From positions 6,324,001 to 6,388,000 of the forward strand of contig NZ_CP108086.1 in assembly GCF_036186745.1 (NCBI RefSeq): DNA of 64,000 nucleotides, in the 5' to 3' direction. How positions within the stretch are numbered: position 1 is the first letter of the stretch; every line of letters begins with the position of its first letter. Made by a program: the position numbers and the translations under genes. Below the pieces are notes generated by a model that had not been told where the DNA came from, searched no databases, and worked only from the letters and a program-made list of their open reading frames with translations. This DNA comes from Microbispora hainanensis. GTDB taxonomy: Bacteria > Actinomycetota > Actinomycetes > Streptosporangiales > Streptosporangiaceae. Positions 26,391-35,770 of this stretch are shown here, piece by piece.

Positions 26391-26413
26391 TGGAGCCGAT
26401 CTCCGGTGGGGGC

Positions 26414-27298
26414 TCACTCCGGCTGCGGCAGGTCGATGGCCGCGAGCTTGGCCGGGTCGGCCACGATCGCGATGTCGGTGATCCGGCCGCCGGTGATGGT
26501 GAACGCCATGACCGACAGCGGGGCGCCGTCCTCGCGCCATGCCACGTACCCGGGGAGGCCGTTGACGAGCACCGCCCGGCCTCGCACGGCCAGGCCTGCG
26601 GCCATGCGGCTCTGCGCGCCGGCGGCGACCTCGGTGGCGCCGAGGACGACGACCACACCGTGAGAGAGATCGGCGGTCAGCTTCACCTCGGGGTCGAGCA
26701 CCCGCAGCAACCCCTCGAAGTCGCCGTCGCGCGCCGCCGCGAGGAACGCCTGGACCACCTCGCGCTGCTCTCGTCCGCCGGCAGCCGGATGCTCGGCCGT
26801 CTGCACCTTCCTGCGGGCGCGGCTGGCGAGCATCTTGGCGGCGGCGGTGGACCTGCCGAGGATCTTGCCGATCTCGTCGAACGAGACCGCGAACAGGTCG
26901 TGCAGCACGAACGCCAGCCGCTCGCTCGGCCCGAGCGACTCCAGGACGACGAGGAGCGCCAGCCCGACCGAGTCGGCGAGCGCCACGTCGTCGTCGGGCG
27001 CCGGGCCGGCGTCGACCGTCACGACGAGCGCGGGCAGCCGGTCGTCGTAGGACGCCTCGGGCCGGGCCTGACGCGACCGCAGGACGTCGAGGCTGATCCG
27101 GCCGACCACGGTGGTCAGCCAGCCGGCGACGTTGTGGATGGTCGCCGTGTCCTGGCGGGACAACCGCAGCCAGGCCTCCTGGACCACGTCTTCGGCGTCG
27201 GCGTGCGACCCGAGCATGCGATAGGCGACCGCGCGCAGCCGGTCGCGCTGGGCTTCGAACGCCTCGGTCACCGGGTCCGCGGGGCTGGTGTCGGACAT
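26414..27298 (-). CDS. SigJ-like ECF sigma factor with SnoaL-like C-terminus
   Basis: The 294-aa sigma factor has region 2 (LRAVAYRMLGSHADAEDVVQ) and region 4 (LGPSERLAFVLHDLFAVSFDEIGKILGRST), followed by a ~115-aa SnoaL-like domain. Unlike the factor at 2520 it lacks both the WLPEPL linker and the DGGG motif (the matching place reads LTADLSHGV), so it is either a divergent ECF41 member or another SnoaL-tailed group. It is divergent from a CMD gene, the classic partner of such sigma factors. GGGAGGT precedes its ATG. Confidence 0.88.
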   Translation of the reverse strand: MSDTSPADPVTEAFEAQRDRLRAVAYRMLGSHADAEDVVQEAWLRLSRQDTATIHNVAGWLTTVVGRISLDVLRSRQARPEASYDDRLPALVVTVDAGPAPDDDVALADSVGLALLVVLESLGPSERLAFVLHDLFAVSFDEIGKILGRSTAAAKMLASRARRKVQTAEHPAAGGREQREVVQAFLAAARDGDFEGLLRVLDPEVKLTADLSHGVVVVLGATEVAAGAQSRMAAGLAVRGRAVLVNGLPGYVAWREDGAPLSVMAFTITGGRITDIAIVADPAKLAAIDLPQPE

Positions 27299-27322
27299 GT
27301 TGTTACCTCCCTCGGATCTGCT

Positions 27323-27340
27323 CCGTCATGGGGATGACGG
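27323..27340. promoter_or_regulatory. Palindrome in the sigma/CMD divergent region
   Basis: CCGTCAT-GGGG-ATGACGG forms a perfect 7-bp inverted repeat in the 82-bp space between the two start codons. The TGTCACA element typical of ECF41 promoters is not present, which agrees with the atypical sequence of the sigma factor. Confidence 0.4.
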
Positions 27341-27380
27341 GCCCGGACGGGCCGAGGTAACCGACGAAGGAGCACCACCG

Positions 27381-27830
27381 ATGGAAGCACGCATGAAGAG
27401 CCCGGCGAACCCCGACGTGACCACCGCGATCCAGCACCTGTTCAAGGCCGTCCACTCCAGCGGCGTGGACCCGCGCGTCCTCGAACTGGTTCACCTGCGG
27501 GCCGGCCAGATCAACGGCTGCAGCGCCTGCGTGTTCGCCGGGGTCGCGTCGGCCAAGAAGCACGGGGAGACCGACGAGCGGCTGCACAACGTGGTCGCCT
27601 GGCGCGAGGCGCCGTTCTTCACCGAGGCCGAGCGGGCGGCGCTCGCGCTGACCGAGGCCGCCACCCGGATCCAGGACGGCGCGCCGGGCGTGACCGACGA
27701 GATCTGGGACGACGCTACCGCCCACTTCGACGAGAGTGAGCTGTCGGCGATCATCTTGAACATCGCGCTCACCAACTTCTTCAACCGGATCAACCGTACG
27801 GTCCGGGAGCCGGCCGGCAAGGCCTGGTGA
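27381..27830 (+). CDS. AhpD-like carboxymuconolactone decarboxylase family protein (intact CxxC)
   Basis: This 149-aa CMD-domain protein has an intact redox pair in INGCSACVFAGVASAKKHGE (CxxC with a downstream His), as in AhpD-type alkylhydroperoxidase-like proteins. It is about 86% identical by eye to the copy at 13449-13898, which lacks the first Cys. AAGGAG lies before the ATG at 27381. Position and orientation next to an ECF sigma factor suggest it is that factor's target and works in peroxide or electrophile stress. Confidence 0.9.
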   Translation: MEARMKSPANPDVTTAIQHLFKAVHSSGVDPRVLELVHLRAGQINGCSACVFAGVASAKKHGETDERLHNVVAWREAPFFTEAERAALALTEAATRIQDGAPGVTDEIWDDATAHFDESELSAIILNIALTNFFNRINRTVREPAGKAW

Positions 27831-27891
27831 CGCCGGGCGGAGACGCCGCTGCGGCGCGAACCCGAGGTCGCGGCGCCGCCGTCCGGACAGC

Positions 27892-27920
27892 TTGCATCCT
27901 GCGCGCAAGTAACTTATAAA
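27892..27920 (+). promoter_or_regulatory. Vegetative-type promoter of hsp20 with overlapping inverted repeat
   Basis: TTGCAT (27892-27897) and TATAAA (27915-27920) are separated by exactly 17 bp, close to the principal-sigma consensus. An inverted repeat CTTGC-N9-GCAAG (27891-27909) overlaps the -35 box and resembles the outer bases of the HspR-binding HAIR element (CTTGAGT-N7-ACTCAAG). This suggests repression by the HspR-like protein encoded downstream. Confidence 0.6.
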
Positions 27921-27967
27921 TGAAGTAGAAGGTTTCCTCCTATGGGAGTAACAAGAAGGAGGTTGCG

Positions 27968-28408
27968 ATGCTGCTCACGTCGATCGACCCCTTCGTCCAG
28001 GAGTTCGAGCGGCAGTTCGACCGCATCGCCCGCTCCGCGTTCGGTGCGACCGACGGCGGCGGGGGTGTGATGCCCCTGGACGGCGTCCGCCGCAAGGATG
28101 ACGTCGTGCTCCGGTTCGACCTTCCGGGCGTCGATCCCGACAGCATCGACGTCACCGTCGACCGCGGCGTGCTGACCGTCAGCGCCCGCCGCGAGGAGGA
28201 GCTCGGCGACGACGACCGGGTGTTCGTCAGGGAGCGCACGATGGGGCAGTTCACCCGCCGCGTCTACCTGCCGGAGCACCTGGACAGCGAGCGGATCGAG
28301 GCCGGCTACCACAACGGAGTCCTGACGCTGCGGATCCCGGTCCTGGAGCAGGCCAAGCCGCGCAAGATCGAGATCAGGAGCGGGGAGCGCAGGGCCATCA
28401 AGGCCTGA
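27968..28408 (+). CDS. Hsp20/alpha-crystallin family small heat-shock protein
   Basis: The 146-aa chaperone has an alpha-crystallin domain running from DDVVLRFDLPGVDPDSIDVTVD through GVLTVSARREEE to GVLTLRIPVLEQAKPRKIEI, with the C-terminal I-x-I-type anchor region. It binds unfolding proteins in an ATP-independent way. It has one of the strongest ribosome sites in the window (AAGGAGGT, 6 nt before ATG) and a near-consensus promoter. It is followed by a strong hairpin and then an HspR-like MerR gene. Confidence 0.93.
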   Translation: MLLTSIDPFVQEFERQFDRIARSAFGATDGGGGVMPLDGVRRKDDVVLRFDLPGVDPDSIDVTVDRGVLTVSARREEELGDDDRVFVRERTMGQFTRRVYLPEHLDSERIEAGYHNGVLTLRIPVLEQAKPRKIEIRSGERRAIKA

Positions 28409-28422
28409 GCACCCGACCACCC

Positions 28423-28453
28423 GCGGGCCGGCGTCCTTGGTACGCCGGCCCGC
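28423..28453 (+). terminator. Intercistronic hairpin between hsp20 and the HspR-like gene
   Basis: GCGGGCCGGCGT (28423-28434) pairs perfectly with ACGCCGGCCCGC (28442-28453) across a 7-nt loop. It lies 15 bp after the hsp20 stop and before the next gene's ribosome site, so it could be a partial terminator or an mRNA-stabilising element giving more chaperone than regulator. Confidence 0.65.
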
Positions 28454-28473
28454 CGCCGTACCCGGAGGTGATG

Positions 28474-28788
28474 ATGCCCCGCCTGCCCATCGACGACGAG
28501 CACGCGCCTCTGTATTCGGTCGGCCAGGTCGCCGAGATGCTCGACGTCCAGCAGGCGTTCCTGCGCCGGCTGGACGAGTTCGCGGTGGTCCGGCCCCGCC
28601 GGTCGGCCGGCGGGCAGCGGCGCTACTCCCGCCACGACATCGGACAGGTGCGCTACGTGGTGGGCCTCGTCACCGAGGGCATGACCCTCGCGTCCATCCG
28701 CCGCATCCTCGAACTGGAGCGGGAGGTCGCGCGCCTCACCGGCGAGCTGGAGGCGGCCCTGCGCCGCCTGTCCGAGCTCGGCGGATGA
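28474..28788 (+). CDS. HspR-like MerR-family repressor
   Basis: The 104-aa protein has YSVGQVAEMLDVQQAFLRRL and VVRPRRSAGGQRRYSRHDIG, and a single dimerisation helix ending in ILELEREVARLTGELEA, matching HspR, the heat-shock repressor of actinobacteria. The heat-shock operon it would control lies just upstream. Three start codons follow GGAGG in a row (GTG 28468, ATG 28471, ATG 28474); the last has the best spacing. Confidence 0.82.
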   Translation: MPRLPIDDEHAPLYSVGQVAEMLDVQQAFLRRLDEFAVVRPRRSAGGQRRYSRHDIGQVRYVVGLVTEGMTLASIRRILELEREVARLTGELEAALRRLSELGG

Positions 28789-28886
28789 GGCGCCGAGCGG
28801 TTCAAGCCGAGGGGTTCCGCCGATGGGCTCACGCCGAGGGGTTTAATCGGTCGACATCGGTCGCCGGGCCTCGCTAGCGTCCCGCC

Positions 28887-29648
28887 ATGGTTGCTTTCAC
28901 CGACGCCGACCTCGACCGTTTCGTCACCGAGGGCTTCCTCAAGATCGAGCAGGCGTTCCCGCGCGAGACCGGCGACCGGATCAGAGACCTGCTGTGGCGG
29001 CAGATCGGGCTGTCCCCCGACCGGCCGGAAGACTGGACGAAGCCGGTGGTGTGGGCCGCCCCCGACCCCGCGGGGCGGGGCCCGTTCGGAGAGGCGATGC
29101 GCGCCCCGGCACTCGCCGAGGCGCTGGACCTCGTGGCGGGCAAGGACGGATGGGCGCCGCGCGGCACCATCGGCAACACGCCGGTGCGCTTCCCCCACCC
29201 CGACGACGCCGGGGACACCGGCTGGCACATCGACCAGAACGACCCCGGACCGGACGGCGCCTGGGGGAAGGTCGTTCTCGCGTCCCGCACGATGCTCGTG
29301 CTGGCGCTGCTGTCGGAGGTCGGTCCCGGCGACGCGCCCACCCGCATCAGGGTCGGCTCCCATCTCGACACGGTCCGCGTCCTGGAACCGTACGGCGAGC
29401 AGGGGCTGGAGTTCTTCGCCTCCGGCCCGGTGCTGGACGAGGCGAGCGCGCACCGCCCCGAGGCACTCGCCACGGGACTGCCCGGCGATGTCTACCTGTG
29501 CCATCCGCACCTCGTCCACGCCGCTCAGCCTCATCACGGCACCCGGCCGCGCTTCATGTCCCAGATGCCGTTCTTCCTGGCCGAGCCGCTGACCGCCGGC
29601 GACGCCACCCCTCTCGCCCGGGCCGTACGGCTCGGCCTCGGCGGCTGA
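28887..29648 (+). CDS. Phytanoyl-CoA dioxygenase (PhyH) family protein
   Basis: The 253-aa protein fits the Fe(II)/2-oxoglutarate PhyH fold: an N-terminal FVTEGFLKIEQAFPRETGDR, the metal motif HID in DTGWHIDQNDPG, the distal His in HPHLVHAAQPHHG, and Arg in TRPRFMSQ for 2-oxoglutarate. Such enzymes hydroxylate or halogenate small molecules; the substrate is unknown. It has no clear operon partner. Confidence 0.82.
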   Translation: MVAFTDADLDRFVTEGFLKIEQAFPRETGDRIRDLLWRQIGLSPDRPEDWTKPVVWAAPDPAGRGPFGEAMRAPALAEALDLVAGKDGWAPRGTIGNTPVRFPHPDDAGDTGWHIDQNDPGPDGAWGKVVLASRTMLVLALLSEVGPGDAPTRIRVGSHLDTVRVLEPYGEQGLEFFASGPVLDEASAHRPEALATGLPGDVYLCHPHLVHAAQPHHGTRPRFMSQMPFFLAEPLTAGDATPLARAVRLGLGG

Positions 29649-29654
29649 CCGGCC

Positions 29655-29878
29655 GCGACGGCCCGGCCCGCCGATGCGATGCCGGCCGGGCAGACCCACA
29701 CCGGCCGGGCGGGGTCGCCGCAGGACATCGCCGAGACCGTGCACTGGCTCGCCTCGCCAGGTCACGCGAACGCCGCGAGCAGCTTTCCGATCTGCTGCGC
29801 GAGCTGCTCGCCGGACTCGGCGGCCCGAGCCTGACCGGGCAGGTTGGGGGGCCGACCCCGCACCAGTTCCTGCGGTGA
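29655..29878 (+). pseudogene. Mosaic of two gene tails (SDR C-terminus and an unknown protein)
   Basis: Bases 29700-29760 encode GRAGSPQDIAETVHWLASPG, the conserved segment near the C-terminus of SDR enzymes, with no start or Rossmann part. From about 29765, in another frame, comes RERREQLSDLLRELLAGLGG, ending in PTPHQFLR and a TGA at 29876-29878, the tail of an unrelated protein. Neither piece can be expressed as a functional gene. Confidence 0.5.
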
Positions 29879-29923
29879 GATGATCCCGGAGGTCGTCGAG
29901 CGGGCCATCGTGAGCGGCGGGAG

Positions 29924-30361
29924 TCAGTCCGAGTGGATCTGTTCGTGGACCTCTTTGAGAGTGCCTCCCGCGAGGATCGCCTCGATCCCCTTGGCGAAGT
30001 TGGGGCACTCGAAGATCTTCTCGTGCGGGCAGGCCAGGCCGTGGGCGATGGCGGTGCGTGCCACCTGCGCCCGGGCGATCCGCTGGTCCAGCTCGGCGAG
30101 CTTGCGTTCGTACAGTTCCCGCCAGCCGTCGTCGTCCAGGGAACGGGAGTCGACGAACGCCTTGGCCTCCCGCAGGGTGAACCCGACGTCCTGCAGCATC
30201 AGGATGAGGCCGACCAGCCCGACCGCCGAGGGCGGGTAGCGCCGCTGCCCCGAGACCCGGGCGGGCGGCGGCAGCAGGCCGAGCTCCTCCCAGTAGCGCA
30301 GCGCGGAGGTGGCGACGCCCGTGCGGCGCGCCAGCTCGCCGATCGTCAACTGCTCGTCCAT
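29924..30361 (-). CDS. MerR-family regulator with C-terminal cysteines
   Basis: The 145-aa regulator has the HTH TIGELARRTGVATSALRYWE, the wing and linker helix, and a C-terminal segment LACPHEKIFECPNFAKGIEA with two Cys that could bind a metal, a cluster or a thiol-reactive ligand, as in SoxR- or CueR-like sensors. ATG at 30359-30361. Its operator lies immediately upstream, shared with the divergent methyltransferase gene. Confidence 0.88.
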   Translation of the reverse strand: MDEQLTIGELARRTGVATSALRYWEELGLLPPPARVSGQRRYPPSAVGLVGLILMLQDVGFTLREAKAFVDSRSLDDDGWRELYERKLAELDQRIARAQVARTAIAHGLACPHEKIFECPNFAKGIEAILAGGTLKEVHEQIHSD

Positions 30362-30391
30362 TGACTTCAAGCGTACTTGAAGCCGTTGACT
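30361..30391 (+). promoter_or_regulatory. MerR-type promoter with 19-bp spacer and operator
   Basis: TTGACT (30361-30366) and TTGACT (30386-30391) are 19 bp apart. The perfect palindrome CTTCAAG-CGTA-CTTGAAG (30365-30382) fills the spacer. An over-long spacer with a dyad between the boxes is the hallmark of promoters activated by MerR proteins through DNA distortion. The -10 ends 7 bp before the methyltransferase ATG (30399), implying a leaderless mRNA. Confidence 0.65.
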
Positions 30392-30398
30392 GGCGGGC

Positions 30399-32588
<2,190 letters not shown>

Positions 32589-32648
32589 CTACGTCGATCG
32601 CCCGGCCGTGACGGGAAGGGGGAGCACCCACATCGATACAGCGTTCAT
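32589..32648 (-). CDS. Putative 19-codon leader peptide upstream of the Rox-like gene
   Basis: The tiny frame encodes MNAVSMWVLPLPVTAGRST and stops 42 nt before the monooxygenase ATG. It has a near-perfect ribosome site (GAGGAGGTGA, 8 nt before ATG), much better than that of the monooxygenase itself (AAAGGCACC). A GGGAG...CTCCC stem (32561-32580) lies between the two. A translated short ORF with this arrangement suggests attenuation or translational coupling, but there is no proof that it is translated. Confidence 0.45.
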   Translation of the reverse strand: MNAVSMWVLPLPVTAGRST

Positions 32649-32685
32649 GGGTCTCACCTCCTCGGGCGGTGTCACGGTCGACGGC

Positions 32686-32716
32686 ACGCTACAAGCCCGA
32701 TCACGATCTCGTCCAA
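32686..32716 (-). promoter_or_regulatory. Possible promoter of the leader/Rox transcript
   Basis: Read on the minus strand, TTGGAC (32711-32716) is followed by TGTAGC after 17 bp (32688-32693) or TAGCGT after 19 bp (32686-32691). Transcription would start about 35 nt before the leader ATG, giving a 5' region that covers the strong ribosome site and the leader frame. Confidence 0.4.
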
Positions 32717-32813
32717 TCCTTTTCCCCGCCCTCTGATCACGACCCGGCCGCGGCGGCCCGCCGCTCCCGGTGATCGGAGATGGGCCGGGCGGCACGGGTA
32801 GTAATCTGCCTTC

Positions 32814-32993
32814 ATGTTCCACCGCAAACCCATCGAAGAGCGCATCGCCGAGCGCGTGGCGAAGCGGCCTCCGTTGAAGGAGGGCAAGCACTTCGAGCAC
32901 CGCCCCGCGCTGATCGTGTTCTGCGTGGTCATCGCGCTCGTCGCGCTGAAGATCGTGGGCGCCTTCGCCCTCATGAAGTGGGGCGTGCAGTAG
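32814..32993 (+). CDS. Small single-pass membrane protein (59 aa)
   Basis: ATG 32814 to TAG 32993 encodes a 59-aa protein: a charged N-terminal half (MFHRKPIEERIAERVAKRPP, then LKEGKHFEHRP) followed by one hydrophobic helix (ALIVFCVVIALVALKIVGAF) and a short ALMKWGVQ tail. The clear amphipathic/charged-then-hydrophobic layout and GC-biased third positions support a real gene, with the N-terminus probably inside the cell. It is head-to-head with the leader/Rox transcript. No family recognised. Confidence 0.6.
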   Translation: MFHRKPIEERIAERVAKRPPLKEGKHFEHRPALIVFCVVIALVALKIVGAFALMKWGVQ

Positions 32994-33008
32994 GACCCCG
33001 GCCGCCCC

Positions 33009-33914
33009 TCAGGCCGTGCGCCGTACGCCGGCCTGCTGGGGCAGCAGCGCGTCGCCGAGCATCCGCCAGTGCGGCATCGCGGATTTCCCCGGCTCGACGC
33101 CGATGACCTGGATCGCGACGTGGTCGGCTCCGGCGTCGCGGTGGGCGCCGAGCTTGGTCACGATCGTGTCGAGGTCCCCCCAGAACACCAGGTCGTCCAC
33201 GAGGCGGTCGCTGCCGCCGCCGGTGAAGTCCTCGTCCGTGTAGCCCAGCCGCCGGAATTTGGCGATGTTGTACGGTGTGTTCAGGTAGCGGTGGAGGTGC
33301 TCGCGCGCGGTCGCGCGGGCCCGTGCGGGATCGGATTCGAACAGCACCGCGTGCTCGACGCCCAGGAACGCGTCCGGCCCGAGAATCTCCCGTGCCCGGG
33401 CGGTGTGCGCCACCGTGACGTGGTAGGTGAGGGCGCCGGCGGAGCGCTCACGGGCCAGCTCGAGCATCTTGGGCCCGTACGCCGCCAGGATGCGGCGCAT
33501 CGGCGTGCGCGGCAGCGGGTTGGGCGTCGTCAGCGCGTCCATCTCGTCGAGATATCCGGCCATCGCCGCGAGCGGCGTGGTCCCCGGCCGTGGCACGCCG
33601 CCGAATCCCAGGCCGAGCACGTGCCGTCCGGGGTAGGCGTCGGCCAGGAGCAGCGCGGCGCCGTACGCCCGCGGGGCCTCGCGCGACCAGATCTGCGCGA
33701 TGCCGTTGATCACGGTGATCCGCCGGGTGCAGGACAGCAGATAAGCGGCGTGTGTGAACGCCTCACGCCCCACCAGCTCCGGGATCCAGAACGCGGGCCA
33801 TCCTCGATCCTCCAGTTCCTGGACCGACTCGCGAATCAGCGCGGCGGGCTGATGCTCGAAGTCGAAGGTGTAGATGCCGAACCCGCCTAGGTCCAGGCCG
33901 CCGAGGTCGCCCAT
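33009..33914 (-). CDS. LLM-class (F420/FMN-dependent) oxidoreductase
   Basis: The 301-aa TIM-barrel protein has the luciferase-like signatures GFGIYTFDFEHQPAALIRES, WIPELVGREAFTHAAYLLSC and YPGRHVLGLGFGGVPRPGT, as in the TIGR03620 group of probable F420-dependent enzymes. It probably reduces or oxidises a small electrophile. ATG 33914 is preceded by GAGGAGA. It follows an ArsR gene on the same strand, with a large operator between the two genes. Confidence 0.87.
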   Translation of the reverse strand: MGDLGGLDLGGFGIYTFDFEHQPAALIRESVQELEDRGWPAFWIPELVGREAFTHAAYLLSCTRRITVINGIAQIWSREAPRAYGAALLLADAYPGRHVLGLGFGGVPRPGTTPLAAMAGYLDEMDALTTPNPLPRTPMRRILAAYGPKMLELARERSAGALTYHVTVAHTARAREILGPDAFLGVEHAVLFESDPARARATAREHLHRYLNTPYNIAKFRRLGYTDEDFTGGGSDRLVDDLVFWGDLDTIVTKLGAHRDAGADHVAIQVIGVEPGKSAMPHWRMLGDALLPQQAGVRRTA

Positions 33915-33945
33915 CGGTGATCTCCTCACGCTCGCCTCATATCAA

Positions 33946-33975
33946 CATATCGAAGTATCGCAGATCTTCGATATG
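33946..33975. promoter_or_regulatory. ArsR operator O1 upstream of the LLM gene
   Basis: CATATCGAAG (33946-33955) and CTTCGATATG (33966-33975) are perfect inverted repeats around a 10-bp centre TATCGCAGAT. The AT-rich dyad lies between the ArsR-type regulator gene and the oxidoreductase gene, 30 bp before the latter's start. Its core matches a second site upstream of the regulator. Confidence 0.7.
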
Positions 33976-34015
33976 AAGGTCCACGCTAGGGCCACGCCAT
34001 CCGGCGTCACGGTTT

Positions 34016-34348
34016 CTAGAGGGTCTCTCCGAGCGTGGCGACGAGCCGGGCGATGCGCTGCTCGTCGCGCTTGTAGTGGGTCCACTTGCCGACCCGCGTG
34101 GCCTTCACCAGGCCCGCCCGCTGCAGCTCGGCCATGTAGGCCGACACCGTCGACTGCGCGAGACCCGTCCTGGCCTGGATGTGGCTCACGCACACCCCGA
34201 CCTCGGCCGGGTCGGCGATCGCCTCCTCCAGCGGGAAGTGCCGCTCGGGCTCACGCAGCCACATCAGCAGCTGCAACCGCATCGGGTTCGACAGCGCACG
34301 CAACGCCTCCACCAGCCCGGGATCCGGCAATGCCACGGTCTCCGCCAT
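34016..34348 (-). CDS. ArsR/SmtB-family transcriptional repressor
   Basis: The 110-aa winged-helix protein has LVEALRALSNPMRLQLLMWL, the recognition region THIQARTGLAQSTVSAYMAEL (as VSHIQ...), and the wing LVKATRVGKWTHYKRDEQRI. The metal box of arsenic sensors (ELCVCDL) is not present; the place reads EVGVCVSHIQ with one Cys, so it may sense an organic electrophile. Two related operators, before itself and before the LLM gene, suggest it represses both. Confidence 0.88.
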   Translation of the reverse strand: MAETVALPDPGLVEALRALSNPMRLQLLMWLREPERHFPLEEAIADPAEVGVCVSHIQARTGLAQSTVSAYMAELQRAGLVKATRVGKWTHYKRDEQRIARLVATLGETL

Positions 34349-34372
34349 GAACCCAGGCTACCGCCCACCCAC

Positions 34373-34392
34373 CGAGGTATCGGGATTCCTCG
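34373..34392. promoter_or_regulatory. ArsR operator O2 upstream of the regulator gene
   Basis: CGAGG (34373-34377) and CCTCG (34388-34392) flank a 10-bp centre TATCGGGATT. Aligned with the core of O1 (CGAAG-TATCGCAGAT-CTTCG), 14 of 20 positions agree. It lies 25 bp upstream of the ArsR start, which fits autorepression. Confidence 0.6.
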
Positions 34393-34407
34393 ATGCAAGC
34401 GAGGGCA

Positions 34408-35610
34408 TCACGATTCGAGGGCGCTACCCTGCTGCCACTTGCTGAACGGCATCTGCCAGAAGCCCCAGCCGTTGTTCCACTCCAGGATCCGGTTCGTACC
34501 GACGATCTTGACGACGTCGCCCCGGTGGAAGTTGTCGTAGAACCACTTGGCCTGGGAGGGGCTGGCGTTGATGCACCCGTGGCTCACGTTGGCCCGGCCC
34601 TGCGAGCCCACCGACCAGGGCGCGCTGTGCACGTACTCGCCGCTGTTGGAGATGCGCACCGCGTGGTTGACGACCTCCTTGTAGTAGCCGGGGTCGCCCT
34701 CCTTCTTGCCCGGGGAGATCATCGTGACCGGGTTGCCGCGTTCCATGGTCAGGTGGATGCCGCTGGTGGTTGTGTACTCGCGGGTGGTCGCCATGCCGGC
34801 GCTGATCTTCATGGTCTGCACGACCTTGCCGTCGCGCCGGACCACCATCATGTGGGTCTTGGTGCTGACCGAGCTGATCCAGGCGGCGCCGATCTTGATG
34901 GTGGTGCTGTGGTCCTCCATGCCGTACGTGTCCGGCCCGGCCTTCACACCGGTCAGGTGCGCGGTGAACTTGACCTTCTGGTGCGCGGGCCAGTATTTGG
35001 CGGTGCGGTAGATGACGTACCTGTCGTCGATCCACCGCCAGGCGCCCTTGACCGGCTTCTCCGCGTCCACCTCCAGGGCCTGCTCCACGGCGGCCTTGTC
35101 CTGCACCGGCGCGTTGAACCTGACCATGATCGGCATGCCGACGCCGACGGTCTCCCCCTTGATGCCGGGGGTGACGTCCACGACCTCCAGCCCGACCTTG
35201 GGTTTGAGCGTGGTGAAGCGGCTGGTCGCGGTCGCCGGGCCGCCCTCGCCGGTGGCCTTGGCCGAGACCGTGTATTTGGCGGAGGGCTTCAGCGGTTCCT
35301 TGGAGGTCCACTTGGTGTGCGTGGAGTCGAACTCGCCGTCGAGCGTCTTGCCGCCCGCCCTGACGGTGACCTCCTCCAGCTCGCCGTCCGAGGCAGTGAC
35401 GACCACGGTCTTGTCGGGGCGCACCTTCGCGCTGCCCGTCGCCGGGCTGATCGTGATTTTCGGGGCCGGGATGGCGGGCGCGGCGTCGCCGGAGTTCCCG
35501 CCCGTCGAGTCCGGCGTGCTGGATCCACCGGAGCATGCCGACAGAGATGCGGCCAAGACCACGGCGACTCCGGCGATCGGCCACCTCGAACGACTTCCAG
35601 TGCTCAGCAC
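34408..35610 (-). CDS. L,D-transpeptidase lipoprotein (YkuD domain with Ig-like domains)
   Basis: The 400-aa precursor has a lipoprotein signal (VAVVLAASLSAC, lipid Cys26) and two bacterial Ig-like domains (residues ~50-240, ITISPATGSAKVRPDKTVVV, then GIKGETVGVGMPIMVRFN). The YkuD catalytic domain carries HSAPW and SHGCINASPSQAKWFY, with the nucleophilic Cys in HGC. It anchors to the outer membrane face and makes 3-3 cross-links in peptidoglycan, as in LdtMt2-like enzymes. The GTG start at 35608-35610 is preceded by GGGGGAG. Confidence 0.93.
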   Translation of the reverse strand: MLSTGSRSRWPIAGVAVVLAASLSACSGGSSTPDSTGGNSGDAAPAIPAPKITISPATGSAKVRPDKTVVVTASDGELEEVTVRAGGKTLDGEFDSTHTKWTSKEPLKPSAKYTVSAKATGEGGPATATSRFTTLKPKVGLEVVDVTPGIKGETVGVGMPIMVRFNAPVQDKAAVEQALEVDAEKPVKGAWRWIDDRYVIYRTAKYWPAHQKVKFTAHLTGVKAGPDTYGMEDHSTTIKIGAAWISSVSTKTHMMVVRRDGKVVQTMKISAGMATTREYTTTSGIHLTMERGNPVTMISPGKKEGDPGYYKEVVNHAVRISNSGEYVHSAPWSVGSQGRANVSHGCINASPSQAKWFYDNFHRGDVVKIVGTNRILEWNNGWGFWQMPFSKWQQGSALES

Positions 35611-35770
35611 AACTACTCCCCCATGAGCGCGAAGGGCACCATAAGACCTTATTCGGGGTTGCCTCCTATGTTGGCATTTTCTCCGGTGCTTAGGTCACAT
35701 TTCGGTCGCTGTTCACTGTGCCCGTCCCAAGAAACGGTAAGGTGCGCGTCAAGTCTGATCAAGCGGCGGG

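Noticed and set aside
27302..27361. GTTACCTC...GAGGTAAC pair across the sigma/CMD gap as a large operator
   Set aside because: The left arm is simply the ribosome site of the sigma-factor gene, and a 44-bp spacer gives no clear dyad.
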